A stretch of DNA of 64,000 nucleotides from an uncultured Prevotellaceae bacterium (GCA_905207705.1 CAJLMA010000001.1:310001-374000); one strand, 5' to 3'; shown: positions 17,815 through 27,526, counted from the stretch's first letter. Numbers and translations: made by a program. The notes: a model not told the origin generated them from the sequence alone.

Positions 17815-18876
17815 ATGGAATTAAAAATAGCAGTTCTTGCCGGTGACGGCATAGGACCGGAAATATCAAAACAAGGAGTGGACGTGATGTCAGCCATCTG
17901 CCGCAAGTTCAATCATTCGGTAAAATATGAATATGCCTTGTGCGGAGCCGATGCCATCGACAAAGTTGGCAACCCATTCCCTGAAGAGACATTCCAAATT
18001 TGCCGCGATGCCGATGCCGTATTGTTTTCGGCTGTAGGCGACCCTCGATTTGACAATGACCCGACAGCAAAGGTCAGGCCGGAACAAGGATTGCTCGCAA
18101 TGCGGAAGAAACTTGGATTGTTTGCCAACATACGCCCTGTGCAGACGTTCAAATGCCTGTTGCACAAGTCTCCACTACGCCCTGAGATTGTCGACGGAGC
18201 CGATTTCCTATGTATACGTGAATTGACCGGAGGCATGTACTTCGGCGAAAAGTACCAAGATAATGACAAAGCCTACGACACAAATTATTATTCAAGACCC
18301 GAGATCGAGCGAATACTGCGTGTGGCTTTTGATTATGCCCGTAAACGCCGGAGGCACCTTACAGTTGTCGACAAGGCCAATGTACTTGCATCGAGCCGCC
18401 TGTGGCGACAAATTGCTCAAGAAATGATGTCTGAATATCCCGACGTGACAACCGATTTCATGTATGTCGACAATGCTGCCATGAGAATGATACAGGAACC
18501 TCGATTCTTCGATGTCATTGTCACCGAAAACACTTTTGGCGACATTCTGACCGACGAAGGTTCATGCATAAGCGGCTCTATGGGATTGCTTCCATCTGCA
18601 TCCACAGGCACAGGTACACCTGTATTCGAACCTATACATGGCTCATGGCCACAAGCTCGCGGACTCGACATTGCCAATCCATTGGCACAAATATTATCTG
18701 TCGCAATGCTCTTTGAACATTTCAACTTAATGGACGAAGGACAAATGATTAGGAATGCCGTAAATGCATCGCTCGACGCTTGCGTGCGCACTCCTGAAAT
18801 TCAAGTTGAAGGTGGCGCAAAATATGGCACCCGCGCCGTAGGAGAATGGATTGTAAATTATATCGACAATATCTGA
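17815..18876 (+). CDS. leuB: 3-isopropylmalate dehydrogenase
   Basis: A 353-residue NAD-dependent oxidative decarboxylase giving 2-ketoisocaproate. Family motifs visible: LAGDGIGPEI at the N-terminus, RELTGGMYFGE around residue 140, the catalytic DKANVL and the metal-binding FDVIVTENTFGDILTDE, and GSMGLLPSAS with EPIHGSWP near the cofactor site. It is the last gene of the operon and is followed by a terminator. Confidence 0.97.
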   Translation: MELKIAVLAGDGIGPEISKQGVDVMSAICRKFNHSVKYEYALCGADAIDKVGNPFPEETFQICRDADAVLFSAVGDPRFDNDPTAKVRPEQGLLAMRKKLGLFANIRPVQTFKCLLHKSPLRPEIVDGADFLCIRELTGGMYFGEKYQDNDKAYDTNYYSRPEIERILRVAFDYARKRRRHLTVVDKANVLASSRLWRQIAQEMMSEYPDVTTDFMYVDNAAMRMIQEPRFFDVIVTENTFGDILTDEGSCISGSMGLLPSASTGTGTPVFEPIHGSWPQARGLDIANPLAQILSVAMLFEHFNLMDEGQMIRNAVNASLDACVRTPEIQVEGGAKYGTRAVGEWIVNYIDNI

Positions 18877-18902
18877 TCTTGCCGTAAAAAGCACATAAAA
18901 AC

Positions 18903-18946
18903 ATTCCGGGAATTTGCCGATATCTGACAATATTCCCGGAATATTT
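18903..18946 (+). terminator. Terminator of the leu operon
   Basis: ATTCCGGGAAT (18903-18913) and ATTCCCGGAAT (18932-18942) form a perfect 11-bp stem followed by ATTTTA, 26 bp after the leuB stop. Confidence 0.8.
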
Positions 18947-19003
18947 TACTAATGTCTGCATGCCATCATTTTCGACACTGCAGCTTTCTGTCTTATGTCG
19001 TTT

Positions 19004-20341
19004 TTATAATACGCCCTGTCCCATCATGGCATGTGCCACTTTCATAAATCCGGCAATGTTGGCACCCTTCATATAGTTGATATATCCGTCAGATTCTGTG
19101 CCATATTTTACGCACTGTTCATGAATGTTGTTCATTATTTCATGCAGACGGTCGTCAACTTCTTTTTCCGACCAAGACAAGTGCATGGCATTTTGGCTCA
19201 TTTCAAGCCCAGATGTTGCAACACCGCCGGCATTCACAGCCTTGCCCGGGCCGTATGGTATTTTATTAGCAATAAACAGGTCTATGGCTTCAGGCGTGCA
19301 ACCCATATTTGAGACTTCGCCAACGCACAAGACTTTGTTCTTGACTATGTTCTCTGCATCCTCCTTGTCAACTTCATTCTGAGTGGCACAAGGCATCGCT
19401 ATGTCTACTTTCACTTCCCATGGACGACGGCCGGGATAGAATGTCGCATTTGGATATTTTTCGGCATAAGGTGCCACTATGTCTTCACCACTTGCCCTTA
19501 ATTCGAGCATATAGTCGATTTTTTCTCCCGATATTCCGTCAGGATCATAAATATAACCATCTGGCCCGGATATTGTCACAACCTTGGCTCCAAGCTGCGT
19601 AGCCTTCGTAGCAGCCCCCCACGCCACATTTCCAAATCCCGAAATAGCCACAGTCTTGCCGGCAAAATCTTCGCCCATCGTCTTTAACATGTTACGGACA
19701 AAATAGCAAGCACCAAATCCTGTTGCTTCGGGACGTATCTTTGAACCTCCGAAATCAAGTCCCTTGCCGGTAAATGTTCCTGTATGTTCTTGGGCAAGTT
19801 TCTTATACATTCCATACATGTACCCGACTTCGCGGCCACCAACGCCTATGTCACCTGCCGGCACGTCGCGGTCTGGTCCGAGGTTGCGCCACAACTCGAG
19901 AATGAACGCTTGGCAGAAACGCATAATTTCGGCATCACTCTTGCCACGAGGGCTGAAATCCGAACCACCCTTGCCGCCACCCATAGGCAATGTAGTAAGG
20001 GCATTCTTGAATGTCTGTTCAAATCCCAAGAATTTAAGAATAGACAAATTTACCGATGCGTGGAATCTTATACCCCCTTTGTACGGGCCTATGGCATTAT
20101 TGAATTGTACTCGATAACCTATGTTGGTTTGAACCTCTCCCTTGTCATCAGTCCAAGTCACACGGAACGTGAAAATGCGATCTGGCTCGACCATGCGTTC
20201 TATGATTTTTGCTTTTTCAAATTCAGGATGCTTGTTGTACACATCCTCAACCGAAAGAAGAACCTCTTTCACGGCTTGCAAATATTCCTTTTCTCCAGGA
20301 TGCTTTGCTTCAAGATTAGCTAAAATTTCGTTGACTTTCAT
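19004..20341 (-). CDS. gdhA: NADP-type glutamate dehydrogenase
   Basis: A 445-residue cytoplasmic hexameric enzyme making glutamate from 2-oxoglutarate and ammonia. The substrate region MGGGKGGSDFSPRGKSD has the catalytic Lys environment, and PAGDIGVGGREVGYM and the Rossmann segment VAISGFGNVAWGAATK are intact. Length matches the small NADP-dependent class. It is monocistronic, preceded by a TATATTTG box and a perfect dyad in the untranslated leader, which may be a control site. Confidence 0.95.
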   Translation of the reverse strand: MKVNEILANLEAKHPGEKEYLQAVKEVLLSVEDVYNKHPEFEKAKIIERMVEPDRIFTFRVTWTDDKGEVQTNIGYRVQFNNAIGPYKGGIRFHASVNLSILKFLGFEQTFKNALTTLPMGGGKGGSDFSPRGKSDAEIMRFCQAFILELWRNLGPDRDVPAGDIGVGGREVGYMYGMYKKLAQEHTGTFTGKGLDFGGSKIRPEATGFGACYFVRNMLKTMGEDFAGKTVAISGFGNVAWGAATKATQLGAKVVTISGPDGYIYDPDGISGEKIDYMLELRASGEDIVAPYAEKYPNATFYPGRRPWEVKVDIAMPCATQNEVDKEDAENIVKNKVLCVGEVSNMGCTPEAIDLFIANKIPYGPGKAVNAGGVATSGLEMSQNAMHLSWSEKEVDDRLHEIMNNIHEQCVKYGTESDGYINYMKGANIAGFMKVAHAMMGQGVL

Positions 20342-20385
20342 AGCTGGTCTTTATTAATGGTATTTTTTCCTATAAGTTAATGTAG

Positions 20386-20417
20386 CGCACATGATGTGCG
20401 TTGTTGACACAAATATA
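20386..20417 (-). promoter_or_regulatory. gdhA promoter box and perfect dyad in the leader
   Basis: On the minus strand TATATTTG lies at 20410-20417. Ten bp downstream is the 15-bp perfect dyad CGCACATGATGTGCG (20386-20400), at about +4 to +18 of the predicted transcript. It could be a repressor operator or a 5' hairpin stabilising the mRNA. Confidence 0.6.
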
Positions 20418-20614
20418 ACCCATTTTTTCATTCCATGTATCCCAATTTGTCTTTTTTTCTTCGTTGATTTTCAATGTATCGTAATAGTGGCAATGGCAAA
20501 ATGACAAACAACGTTACAATTTGTAAGCAGCTATTTTTAGAATGGCGGAAATACCAGTCACAATCGGTGGTTGTGGCACATAATTCTCTCCTTTTTGCCA
20601 ATTAAAAATAATGC

Positions 20615-20656
20615 GATTTTATTATTTTTATTTTTTGAAAATCAAATAATAAAATC
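20615..20656. other. AT-rich hairpin in the gdhA-GNAT/nitrilase gap
   Basis: GATTTTATTATTT and AAATAATAAAATC form a perfect 13-bp stem around a 16-nt loop. Otherwise the 20418-20887 gap shows no gene; TAATTTTG at 20791-20798 is a likely -7 box for the rightward gene. Confidence 0.4.
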
Positions 20657-20887
20657 CACATGGGCGTGCAATACCCAGGAACTGCCGGATTTTGAAACTT
20701 TGCATAATTGGCAGAAAGAAATATATAAGCGATTTGAATGAACCATTGCGGTACCGCAATATTTTTATTCAATTATCCGAAGATTCTGTTTAATTTTGCG
20801 CCATCAACAACGATTCTGGCAAAGTGCGCCTCATGGTTCTTAAGGCAACAATGACAGAATAGATAAATATTTGTCACATCTCGACTT

Positions 20888-22417
20888 ATGGAAAGCAACA
20901 AACGAGAAATCAACAAAGTAGAAGTAAGGCAATTACGCCTATCTGATTATGACGAACTTGCACAATCATTCAAACGCGTGTATGCCGACAAAGATGTATT
21001 TTGGACATACGATCAAATCAAGACACTGACACAAATTTTCCCGGAAGGGCAGATTGTCACTGTCGTCGACAACAAAATCGTAGGGTGCGCCCTCTCAATC
21101 ATCGTGGATTACAACCTTGTAAAGGGCGACCACACCTATGCCCAAGTAACAGGAAATGAAACATTCAACACTCATAATCCTCATGGCAACATACTCTATG
21201 GCATAGAGGTATTCATCCATCCCGAATACCGAGGACTAAGACTGGCTCGACGAATGTATGATTACCGCAAAGATCTTTGCGAGACCCTCAACCTCAAGGC
21301 CATAATGTTCGGAGGACGCATACCTAATTATCACAAATATGCCGATAAATTGCGGCCTCGCGAATACATCAATAAAGTTCGCACACGCGAGATATACGAC
21401 CCGGTATTGACATTCCAATTGTCAAATGACTTCCATGTGAGGAAAGTAATAACCAACTATCTTCCGAATGACGAAGAGTCCAAGCACTATGCCACATTGC
21501 TGCAATGGGATAACATATACTACCAACCCAAGCCCGATGTTATAGAGAAGAAAACAACTGTACGCATAGGACTCGTACAATGGCAGATGCGTCCATACAA
21601 GAGCATCGACGACGTATTTGAACAAGTTGAATTCTTCGTGGATGCCGTTTCGGCCTATCAAAGCGACTTCATCCTTTTCCCCGAGTATTTCAACGCACCG
21701 CTCATGGCAAAATTCAACAACCTTGGAGAAGCGCAATCAATAAGGAAACTCGCAAAATACACCGATGAGATACGCGACAGGTTTCTAAAACTGGCCATCA
21801 GCTACAACATCAACATCATAACCGGCAGCATGCCCTACCTTTCAGAAAATAACAAATTGCTCAACGTAGGTTTCTTGTGCCGTCGCGACGGTACATACGA
21901 GACATACGGGAAAGTACATGTTACCCCTGACGAAACAAAAAGCTGGGGCTTGACTGGAGGCAAGATGGTGAAAACATTCGATACCGACTGTGCCAAAATA
22001 GGCATCCTGATATGCTATGATGTGGAATTCCCGGAATTGTCGAGGCTTCTTGCCGAAGACGGGATGCAAATCCTGTTTGTTCCATTCCTCACCGACACGC
22101 AGAATGCTTATTCCCGAGTCAGAGTGTGTGCGCAAGCCCGTGCCATCGAAAACGAATGCTTCGTAGCAATAGCCGGCTCGGTAGGCAACTTGCCGCGCGT
22201 TCACAACATGGATATCCAGTATGCCCAATCGGCAGTATTCACGCCATGCGACTTTGCCTTCCCAACCGATGGCAAACGTGCGGAAGCCACCCCAAACACC
22301 GAAATGATACTTGTGAGCGATGTCGATCTCGACCTGTTGAGCAAACTACACACATACGGCAGTGTCCGCAACTTGCGCGACCGCCGTACCGATCTATACG
22401 AATTGCGTAGGAAATAA
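20888..22417 (+). CDS. GNAT acetyltransferase - nitrilase/amidase fusion protein
   Basis: A 509-residue cytoplasmic protein with two enzyme domains. Residues about 10-190 are a GNAT acetyltransferase (acetyl-CoA site around EVFIHPEYRGLRLARRMYD). Residues about 224-500 are a carbon-nitrogen hydrolase with the complete triad Glu266 (LFPEYF), Lys342 (TYGKVHV) and Cys376 (LICYDVEFPEL). The fusion is widespread in Bacteroidetes and Proteobacteria, but its reaction is not established; amide hydrolysis coupled to acylation is the obvious guess. Monocistronic with a strong terminator. Confidence 0.9.
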   Translation: MESNKREINKVEVRQLRLSDYDELAQSFKRVYADKDVFWTYDQIKTLTQIFPEGQIVTVVDNKIVGCALSIIVDYNLVKGDHTYAQVTGNETFNTHNPHGNILYGIEVFIHPEYRGLRLARRMYDYRKDLCETLNLKAIMFGGRIPNYHKYADKLRPREYINKVRTREIYDPVLTFQLSNDFHVRKVITNYLPNDEESKHYATLLQWDNIYYQPKPDVIEKKTTVRIGLVQWQMRPYKSIDDVFEQVEFFVDAVSAYQSDFILFPEYFNAPLMAKFNNLGEAQSIRKLAKYTDEIRDRFLKLAISYNINIITGSMPYLSENNKLLNVGFLCRRDGTYETYGKVHVTPDETKSWGLTGGKMVKTFDTDCAKIGILICYDVEFPELSRLLAEDGMQILFVPFLTDTQNAYSRVRVCAQARAIENECFVAIAGSVGNLPRVHNMDIQYAQSAVFTPCDFAFPTDGKRAEATPNTEMILVSDVDLDLLSKLHTYGSVRNLRDRRTDLYELRRK

Positions 22418-22450
22418 ACAGCAGCAAACAAAGCCGCCCGATATGATAAA

Positions 22451-22487
22451 GCGTGAACTCTCATCTGCAAAGAGTTCACGCTTTTTT
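22451..22487 (+). terminator. Terminator of the GNAT-nitrilase gene
   Basis: GCGTGAACTC and GAGTTCACGC pair perfectly over 10 bp around an 11-nt loop, then T6. Confidence 0.85.
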
Positions 22488-22521
22488 ATTGTCATCTACT
22501 CGGCACACAAGCCGAATATTT

Positions 22522-23655
22522 TCATAACAATTCAACTCCGATTCCAGGGCGGTCGGCAGGCACTGTCACCTGCCCGTTCACTATCTTTATTCCGTCAAAC
22601 CTGTCATTGGCTATAAGAAGGTTTCCGTCAAGGTCGGCCCAATCCACAAGAGGAGCCAATTGCGCGGCAGCCGTAACTGCACATGAGGTCTCGGTCATGC
22701 AGCCTATCATGACTTTCATGCCCAACGCACGAGCCAAAACTATCATCTTATAGGCTTCATGCATTCCCGTGCTCTTCATCAATTTTATATTGATGCCGTC
22801 ATAATATTCGCTCAACTTGGTTATATCAGACAAACGTTGGAAAACCTCGTCGGCAATTATTGGCAACGGGCTGCGTTCGCGCAACCACTTAGTTTCTTCA
22901 AGCATCTCCTTGGAGAAAGGCTGCTCAATGAACAGGCAGTTTTTGTCGGAAAGCCATTCCACCATTTCCAATCCCTGCTCCTTCGTTTTCCATCCTTGGT
23001 TGGCATCGACACATATAGGCACATCGGTAATGCTTCTTATAACTTTTACAAGCTCCTTGTCATTATCAAGGCCCATTTTCACTTTTATTACTTTATAAGG
23101 CTTTGCTTCTTCCATTTTTTGCCTTACCACTTCTTCTGTGTCTATACCGATGGTGAAGCTGGTATTTGGAGCTTTCTCAGGCGACAATCCCCATATTTTG
23201 TACCAAGGTTGCCCCATTATCTTTCCGAGCAAGTCATGCAAGGCTATATCGACCGAGGCCTTTGCCGCGCGGTTGCCCTCTTCAACCGAATCGACATATT
23301 CCAAAATTTCTTCCAAGCGGAAAGGGTCGCTGAACTGTGACAAATCGAGCTTACTCAAGAATCGAGTGACACTCTCAACGCTTTCGCCAAGATAAGGTGG
23401 CATCGAAGCCTCTCCGTATCCGACAATTCCGTCATATTCTATTTCAACTTGCACGTCGGGAGTGTGAGTCCTGCTCGACTTGGCAAGATTGAACGCATGC
23501 TTTAATTTTAGGTCGTAAGGCATGAACGACAAATTAAGCCGTCCCGAACGCGATACCATGCGACGAGTTGCACTGTCGATTGCCGACATTGAAATGGGCG
23601 ACGCAGCAGCCACGAGTCCCATTCCGGTGCTTATTAAAAACTTTCTTCTATCCAT
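22522..23655 (-). CDS. Exported L-Ala-D/L-Glu-type dipeptide epimerase (enolase superfamily)
   Basis: A 377-residue protein starting MDRRKFLIS, a twin-arginine-like signal, so it is probably exported folded. The enolase-superfamily muconate-lactonizing barrel has all catalytic residues: KVK pair Lys191/Lys193, metal ligands Asp218, Glu244 and Asp269, and the opposite-face Lys291. Such enzymes epimerise L-Ala-D-Glu from peptidoglycan peptides. I chose the ATG at 23655 because the longer frame adds 22 residues that would mask the signal. It follows the NlpC/P60 gene by 40 bp, the same functional pair as YkfB-YkfC in Bacillus. Confidence 0.88.
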   Translation of the reverse strand: MDRRKFLISTGMGLVAAASPISMSAIDSATRRMVSRSGRLNLSFMPYDLKLKHAFNLAKSSRTHTPDVQVEIEYDGIVGYGEASMPPYLGESVESVTRFLSKLDLSQFSDPFRLEEILEYVDSVEEGNRAAKASVDIALHDLLGKIMGQPWYKIWGLSPEKAPNTSFTIGIDTEEVVRQKMEEAKPYKVIKVKMGLDNDKELVKVIRSITDVPICVDANQGWKTKEQGLEMVEWLSDKNCLFIEQPFSKEMLEETKWLRERSPLPIIADEVFQRLSDITKLSEYYDGINIKLMKSTGMHEAYKMIVLARALGMKVMIGCMTETSCAVTAAAQLAPLVDWADLDGNLLIANDRFDGIKIVNGQVTVPADRPGIGVELL

Positions 23656-23695
23656 GATAAGAGTTTTTATGTCGTTATTATGAAAAATCTTATTT

Positions 23696-24826
23696 TTATT
23701 TCTTGTCAAAATACCATTCATGGTCTTTCACAGGAATTATGCCTAATGAACCCATACAACCATCAATGCGACTAATAGAAAGGAAGGGTGTGTCTAAGAA
23801 ATCGGTGGCTTTCGAATCAAGGCTGTTGTATTTCACTTGACCTGAGCAATGAATGTAACGTCCGTTACCTATGTACAATCCGACATGAGTCACCCTGCCC
23901 GATTTGGTTCCCCAAAAGAGCAAATCGCCTTTTTTTGCATTCTTCTCCCAATCGACAGCATTGATTCGGTATCCGGTCAAGGCCTGTTGCGAAGCATCAC
24001 GTTGCAAAATTATAGCGTTGGCAAAATAAGATACTTTCACAAGTCCCGAGCAATCGGTCAATTTGGTGGAAGTACCTCCCCACAAATATCCCGACCCTGT
24101 CATGCTTTTAGCCGTATTGATTATAACATCGGCATTGAATGATTGTCCCGACCATCTTTTGAAATCTTCCATTTCGTTATTCTTGACATATCCTTCACGT
24201 CCGTCAGGAGTTGCCAAATGCAGCCATTTGCCTTTTTTCCCTTTATACTCAAGAATGTTACCAAGCACGAGGTCGCTCACTATCTCGCCTCCACCAGGCT
24301 GCGACAATAATGAAGTATTCTTTACAGTCACTATCATTCTTTTGGCATTGCGCCATGCAGCAAGTTCATCGGCATTTTTTATAGCAAGGGAATTAGCAGG
24401 CACAAATGCGATGTAATCGTCAGGCGTTTGCACTTTATACCATTCTCCGGCAGGTTCAAGCAACTTCACAGGCATCCCCATTATGCCCTGCGACACCATT
24501 TCGGCCGCATGGCGTCCTTCGGCACGCAAAGATGCCACCGACAATTTCACGATTCCCCAGCCACATCCGAGGACTTCAATGCTGTCTACATATCTTATAT
24601 TTTCACTGTCAAGTCGTTCCAATAAAGCTTGTTTATAAAACGGCTTGTCTACTTTACCTTTCAACAGCCATGCCTCATAATGTTCTTCTGCTTGCACATC
24701 CCATACAGATGTCCTCTTGTCGGGAGCATATTCACTCTTCAATTCATCGACTATTTCACACACATTCTGCGACATAACAGAAAAATTGCTTAAAACTGCC
24801 ATGGCAGCTAAAAATAAAAATTTCAT
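23696..24826 (-). CDS. NlpC/P60 peptidase with SH3-like domains (YkfC-type)
   Basis: A 376-residue exported protein. Residues 1-19 are the signal peptide (MKFLFLAAMAVLSNFSVMSQ). Two bacterial SH3-like domains cover about 85-220. The C-terminal NlpC/P60 domain has the catalytic Cys259 (LTDCSGLVK), His314 (RVTHVGLYIG) and His326 (YIHCSG). Homologous YkfC cuts gamma-D-Glu-diamino acid bonds in free muropeptides. The gene lies between the transglutaminase-like and epimerase genes of one operon. The ATG at 24826 gives a clean signal peptide; an in-frame ATG six codons earlier is less likely. Confidence 0.9.
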   Translation of the reverse strand: MKFLFLAAMAVLSNFSVMSQNVCEIVDELKSEYAPDKRTSVWDVQAEEHYEAWLLKGKVDKPFYKQALLERLDSENIRYVDSIEVLGCGWGIVKLSVASLRAEGRHAAEMVSQGIMGMPVKLLEPAGEWYKVQTPDDYIAFVPANSLAIKNADELAAWRNAKRMIVTVKNTSLLSQPGGGEIVSDLVLGNILEYKGKKGKWLHLATPDGREGYVKNNEMEDFKRWSGQSFNADVIINTAKSMTGSGYLWGGTSTKLTDCSGLVKVSYFANAIILQRDASQQALTGYRINAVDWEKNAKKGDLLFWGTKSGRVTHVGLYIGNGRYIHCSGQVKYNSLDSKATDFLDTPFLSISRIDGCMGSLGIIPVKDHEWYFDKK

Positions 24827-24864
24827 TGGTTTAGAAGGTTCCATTCTTTAATCTAAAATCTTTT

Positions 24865-26295
24865 TTAATTCCTTACTTTTTTAAATTCATCCACTGTAAG
24901 ATGGGAAGTCCATTTTGAATGAGGAATGTTTCCGTTGCGCCATTCCACTTCCCCTTCTTGGAAATCAACAGTTTCGGTCCTGAGATATTTCTTTTCAGGA
25001 TCAAGCACGCCATTTGTACATTCATTGGTAGCAAGCCTGTAAACATCAGTGCCAAATTTATAATAATCCTGTAATTCCTCTCCCTTTACAGTGCGTCCCA
25101 TCGACACATCGCATGGAATCCATCCGATGCCTTCGTAGTATACTTCACACCAGTCGTGCATGCCCTCTCGTCCGGGATGCAACATCCATCCGCTCTCCCA
25201 CCGGGCTGGAATTCCAACCGACCGCAACAATGAAATATAGAGCAATGTCACTTGTCCGCAATCACCATGCCCCTGCTCAAGCACATACTCCGGAATGCAT
25301 GGAATAGTGCTGTAATTGCGCGCGCCTGCCCACGGGAAATTGGCAACAATCCAATCATATATTACCGAAGCCTTGTCAACAGGATTATCGCAACCAGCCG
25401 TCAGGCTATCTGCAATGGCATGCATAGCATCGTTCACCACAATATGCGGAAATACGCCTCGAGTATATTCCTTATACATGCCACTGCCTGTATCGTATGG
25501 TTTCAACAATTGCATTATGCCCTCATAATCATAAATTTCGGCACCCACTTCGTATTCATAAGTCACTTCGAAATGCAAAGGCTTCTCTCCGGTAGCTTTT
25601 GCTTCCATATACACTGTGTGATGCTCGCTTTTCTTACCCGAAATCTTAGCATTATGGCTCGATGAGACAAGTTTTATATTACGTTGCCTGCCATTCTCAA
25701 ACGGATAAGGCAACCACACTCGCACTGTTTCGCCTGCAGGGACAGCGTCGGCATCGACATCCATCGTGAACGTTATTTTAGCCCTGCGCCAATCCCTGAC
25801 GTTGTTTTTGTCGGGAGTTGAAGCCATTGCATCTATATAATAATCATACAATTCTTTATACTCACGCTTGCGCTCTGCTTCATTTTCGGAAGCAAAATTT
25901 TCTTTATCGAGGAGCCATAAGTTCCTTACGGCCTTTCTAAACCACATTTCCCGGCCATCAATTACCATCGTCTCAAGGTATTTCTTGCTTTTCCACCCCT
26001 TCAACAACTCGTCGCTCAAGTTTAAGACCCTCTCTGATATAGCGGCTCTACCCTGCTCCGGTGTCATATTGAAATCGGCCCTGATTCGCTCCATTATCTG
26101 TGACAGAGAATCGATTACTACCGAATATTTCTCGCGCTCGCTTCCTGAAACATTCGCAAGGATAGCTTCAGCGTTCTTGAAATTTCCTGAATGTATATTA
26201 TCAATGGCTTCGACTTTCCACTTTTGAGCATCTGATACGCTAAAAGCAGAAACAGCCACAGCAGCCAACAAACACTTTTTTATTGCCGAATGCAT
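24865..26295 (-). CDS. Exported transglutaminase-like (cysteine protease fold) protein
   Basis: A 476-residue protein with signal peptide MHSAIKKCLLAAVAVSAFSV. The N-terminal ~150 residues are helical; a beta-rich middle (about 165-260) leads to the transglutaminase-like core. That core has Cys in HGDCGQVTLLYISLLRSVG, His in GMHDWCEVYYEG and Asp in WIPCDVSMG, a complete triad. Bacterial members usually act as peptidases or amidases. It opens an operon with the muropeptide-type NlpC/P60 and epimerase genes. It is read from the 81-bp promoter-leader module at 26332-26412. Confidence 0.88.
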   Translation of the reverse strand: MHSAIKKCLLAAVAVSAFSVSDAQKWKVEAIDNIHSGNFKNAEAILANVSGSEREKYSVVIDSLSQIMERIRADFNMTPEQGRAAISERVLNLSDELLKGWKSKKYLETMVIDGREMWFRKAVRNLWLLDKENFASENEAERKREYKELYDYYIDAMASTPDKNNVRDWRRAKITFTMDVDADAVPAGETVRVWLPYPFENGRQRNIKLVSSSHNAKISGKKSEHHTVYMEAKATGEKPLHFEVTYEYEVGAEIYDYEGIMQLLKPYDTGSGMYKEYTRGVFPHIVVNDAMHAIADSLTAGCDNPVDKASVIYDWIVANFPWAGARNYSTIPCIPEYVLEQGHGDCGQVTLLYISLLRSVGIPARWESGWMLHPGREGMHDWCEVYYEGIGWIPCDVSMGRTVKGEELQDYYKFGTDVYRLATNECTNGVLDPEKKYLRTETVDFQEGEVEWRNGNIPHSKWTSHLTVDEFKKVRN

Positions 26296-26331
26296 ATTTA
26301 GTTTTTTATTATAATTTCCACAAAAATAGGG

Positions 26332-26412
26332 AAAGGTGAATGCAGAGACAAACAAAAAACAACGTTTTTATGTTTAGCTATGCTGAACCGAATCCTATAT
26401 TATCCAAAGATA
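26332..26412 (-). promoter_or_regulatory. 81-bp promoter-leader module, copy A
   Basis: Read on the minus strand it starts with TATCTTTG (26405-26412), then 16 nt, then GTTCAGCATAG, AAACATAAAAACGTTG and TTTGTTTG, ending in TTCACCTTT. The ATG of the transglutaminase-like gene is 37 nt further, so the leader is about 104 nt long. The same module, with exactly the same 81-bp span, lies at 55239-55319 and 59773-59853. Confidence 0.75.
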
Positions 26413-26628
26413 GGCAAATTTTCATAACTTCCATAAGTCACCCGCTACAATTTTTCAAGAATAGAAACCATTAACCCTCATTTATTGCATATGCTCAAAT
26501 GTCGCAAGTGCATTACATCAACAATGACCACCCTGCCATATCACGCAGTTAAAAATGGCTCGACAATGCTCATACCATCTGTTTTTTACATTGTTTTATA
26601 CCAAAAATCATTATTTTAATCGAAAGTA

Positions 26629-26659
26629 TTTGTGCTCTTGGGATTATTGCGTAAATTTG
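26629..26659 (+). promoter_or_regulatory. bamD promoter
   Basis: TTTG (26629-26632) and TAAATTTG (26652-26659) are separated by 19 bp; the start codon follows 29 bp later. Confidence 0.8.
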
Positions 26660-26688
26660 CATGCTAAATATTATTCTTTAGACATATT

Positions 26689-27498
26689 ATGAAGCAATCC
26701 CGTTTGACTGTTTTGCTTGTCGGCGTTGCTTTGTCGCTTGCAAGTTGCGGCGAATACAACAAAGTACTGAAAAGCAATGACTACAATTATAAATACGAAT
26801 ACGCAAAAAAGGCTTTCGAGCAAAAAAAGTATGCACAGGCATCAACCATATTGACCGACCTTGTGACTGTATTCAAAGGTACCGACAAGGCTGAAGAGTC
26901 GCTATACTTGCTCGGATTGAGCTACTACGAAAACCAAGACTACATCAGCGCAGGCTCTTACTTCAAGACTTATTACACCCATTATCCCAAAGGCCAATAT
27001 ACTGAATTGGCACGCTTTTATGCAGGATATGGATATTATCTTGATTCTCCCGACCCTCAACTTGATCAAACCGACACATACAAAGCGATAGAGGAGCTTC
27101 AAGCATTCCTTGATTACTTCCCCAAAAGCGACCGAGTGTCAATTGCCCAAAACGCGATATTCGAGTTGCAAGACAAGTTGGTACTGAAAGAATTGCAAAA
27201 TGCCCAACTATATTACAATTTGGGCAATTATATGGGAAACAATTACGAATCGGCCGTAATCGTTGCCCGCAATGCAATAAAGGACTACCCATACAGCAAA
27301 TACAAAGAACAACTCGAACTGCTCATCTTGAAAGCCCGCTTCCAGGAAGCATCGCAAAGCGTCGAAGAAAAAAAGGTTGAACGATTCAGGGAAGTGATAG
27401 ATGAATACTACTCATTCATAAACAACTACCCCGAAAGCGAAAGCCGCAAAGAGGCCGACAATATCTTTGCTATCGCAAACCGTTATGCAAATAATTAA
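26689..27498 (+). CDS. bamD: Outer-membrane assembly lipoprotein BamD
   Basis: A 269-residue lipoprotein of the BAM complex, which inserts beta-barrels into the outer membrane. The signal ends SLASCGEYN, where Cys is the lipidation site. The body is a series of TPR helices (about 35-260), including KAEESLYLLGLSYYENQDY and a final NNYPESESRKEADNIF repeat, as in BamD/YfiO. Size is normal. rpoZ begins 28 bp downstream, a linkage typical of Bacteroidetes. Confidence 0.93.
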   Translation: MKQSRLTVLLVGVALSLASCGEYNKVLKSNDYNYKYEYAKKAFEQKKYAQASTILTDLVTVFKGTDKAEESLYLLGLSYYENQDYISAGSYFKTYYTHYPKGQYTELARFYAGYGYYLDSPDPQLDQTDTYKAIEELQAFLDYFPKSDRVSIAQNAIFELQDKLVLKELQNAQLYYNLGNYMGNNYESAVIVARNAIKDYPYSKYKEQLELLILKARFQEASQSVEEKKVERFREVIDEYYSFINNYPESESRKEADNIFAIANRYANN

Positions 27499-27526
27499 TA
27501 CAACTTCACTTATATTCTCTAAAAAA

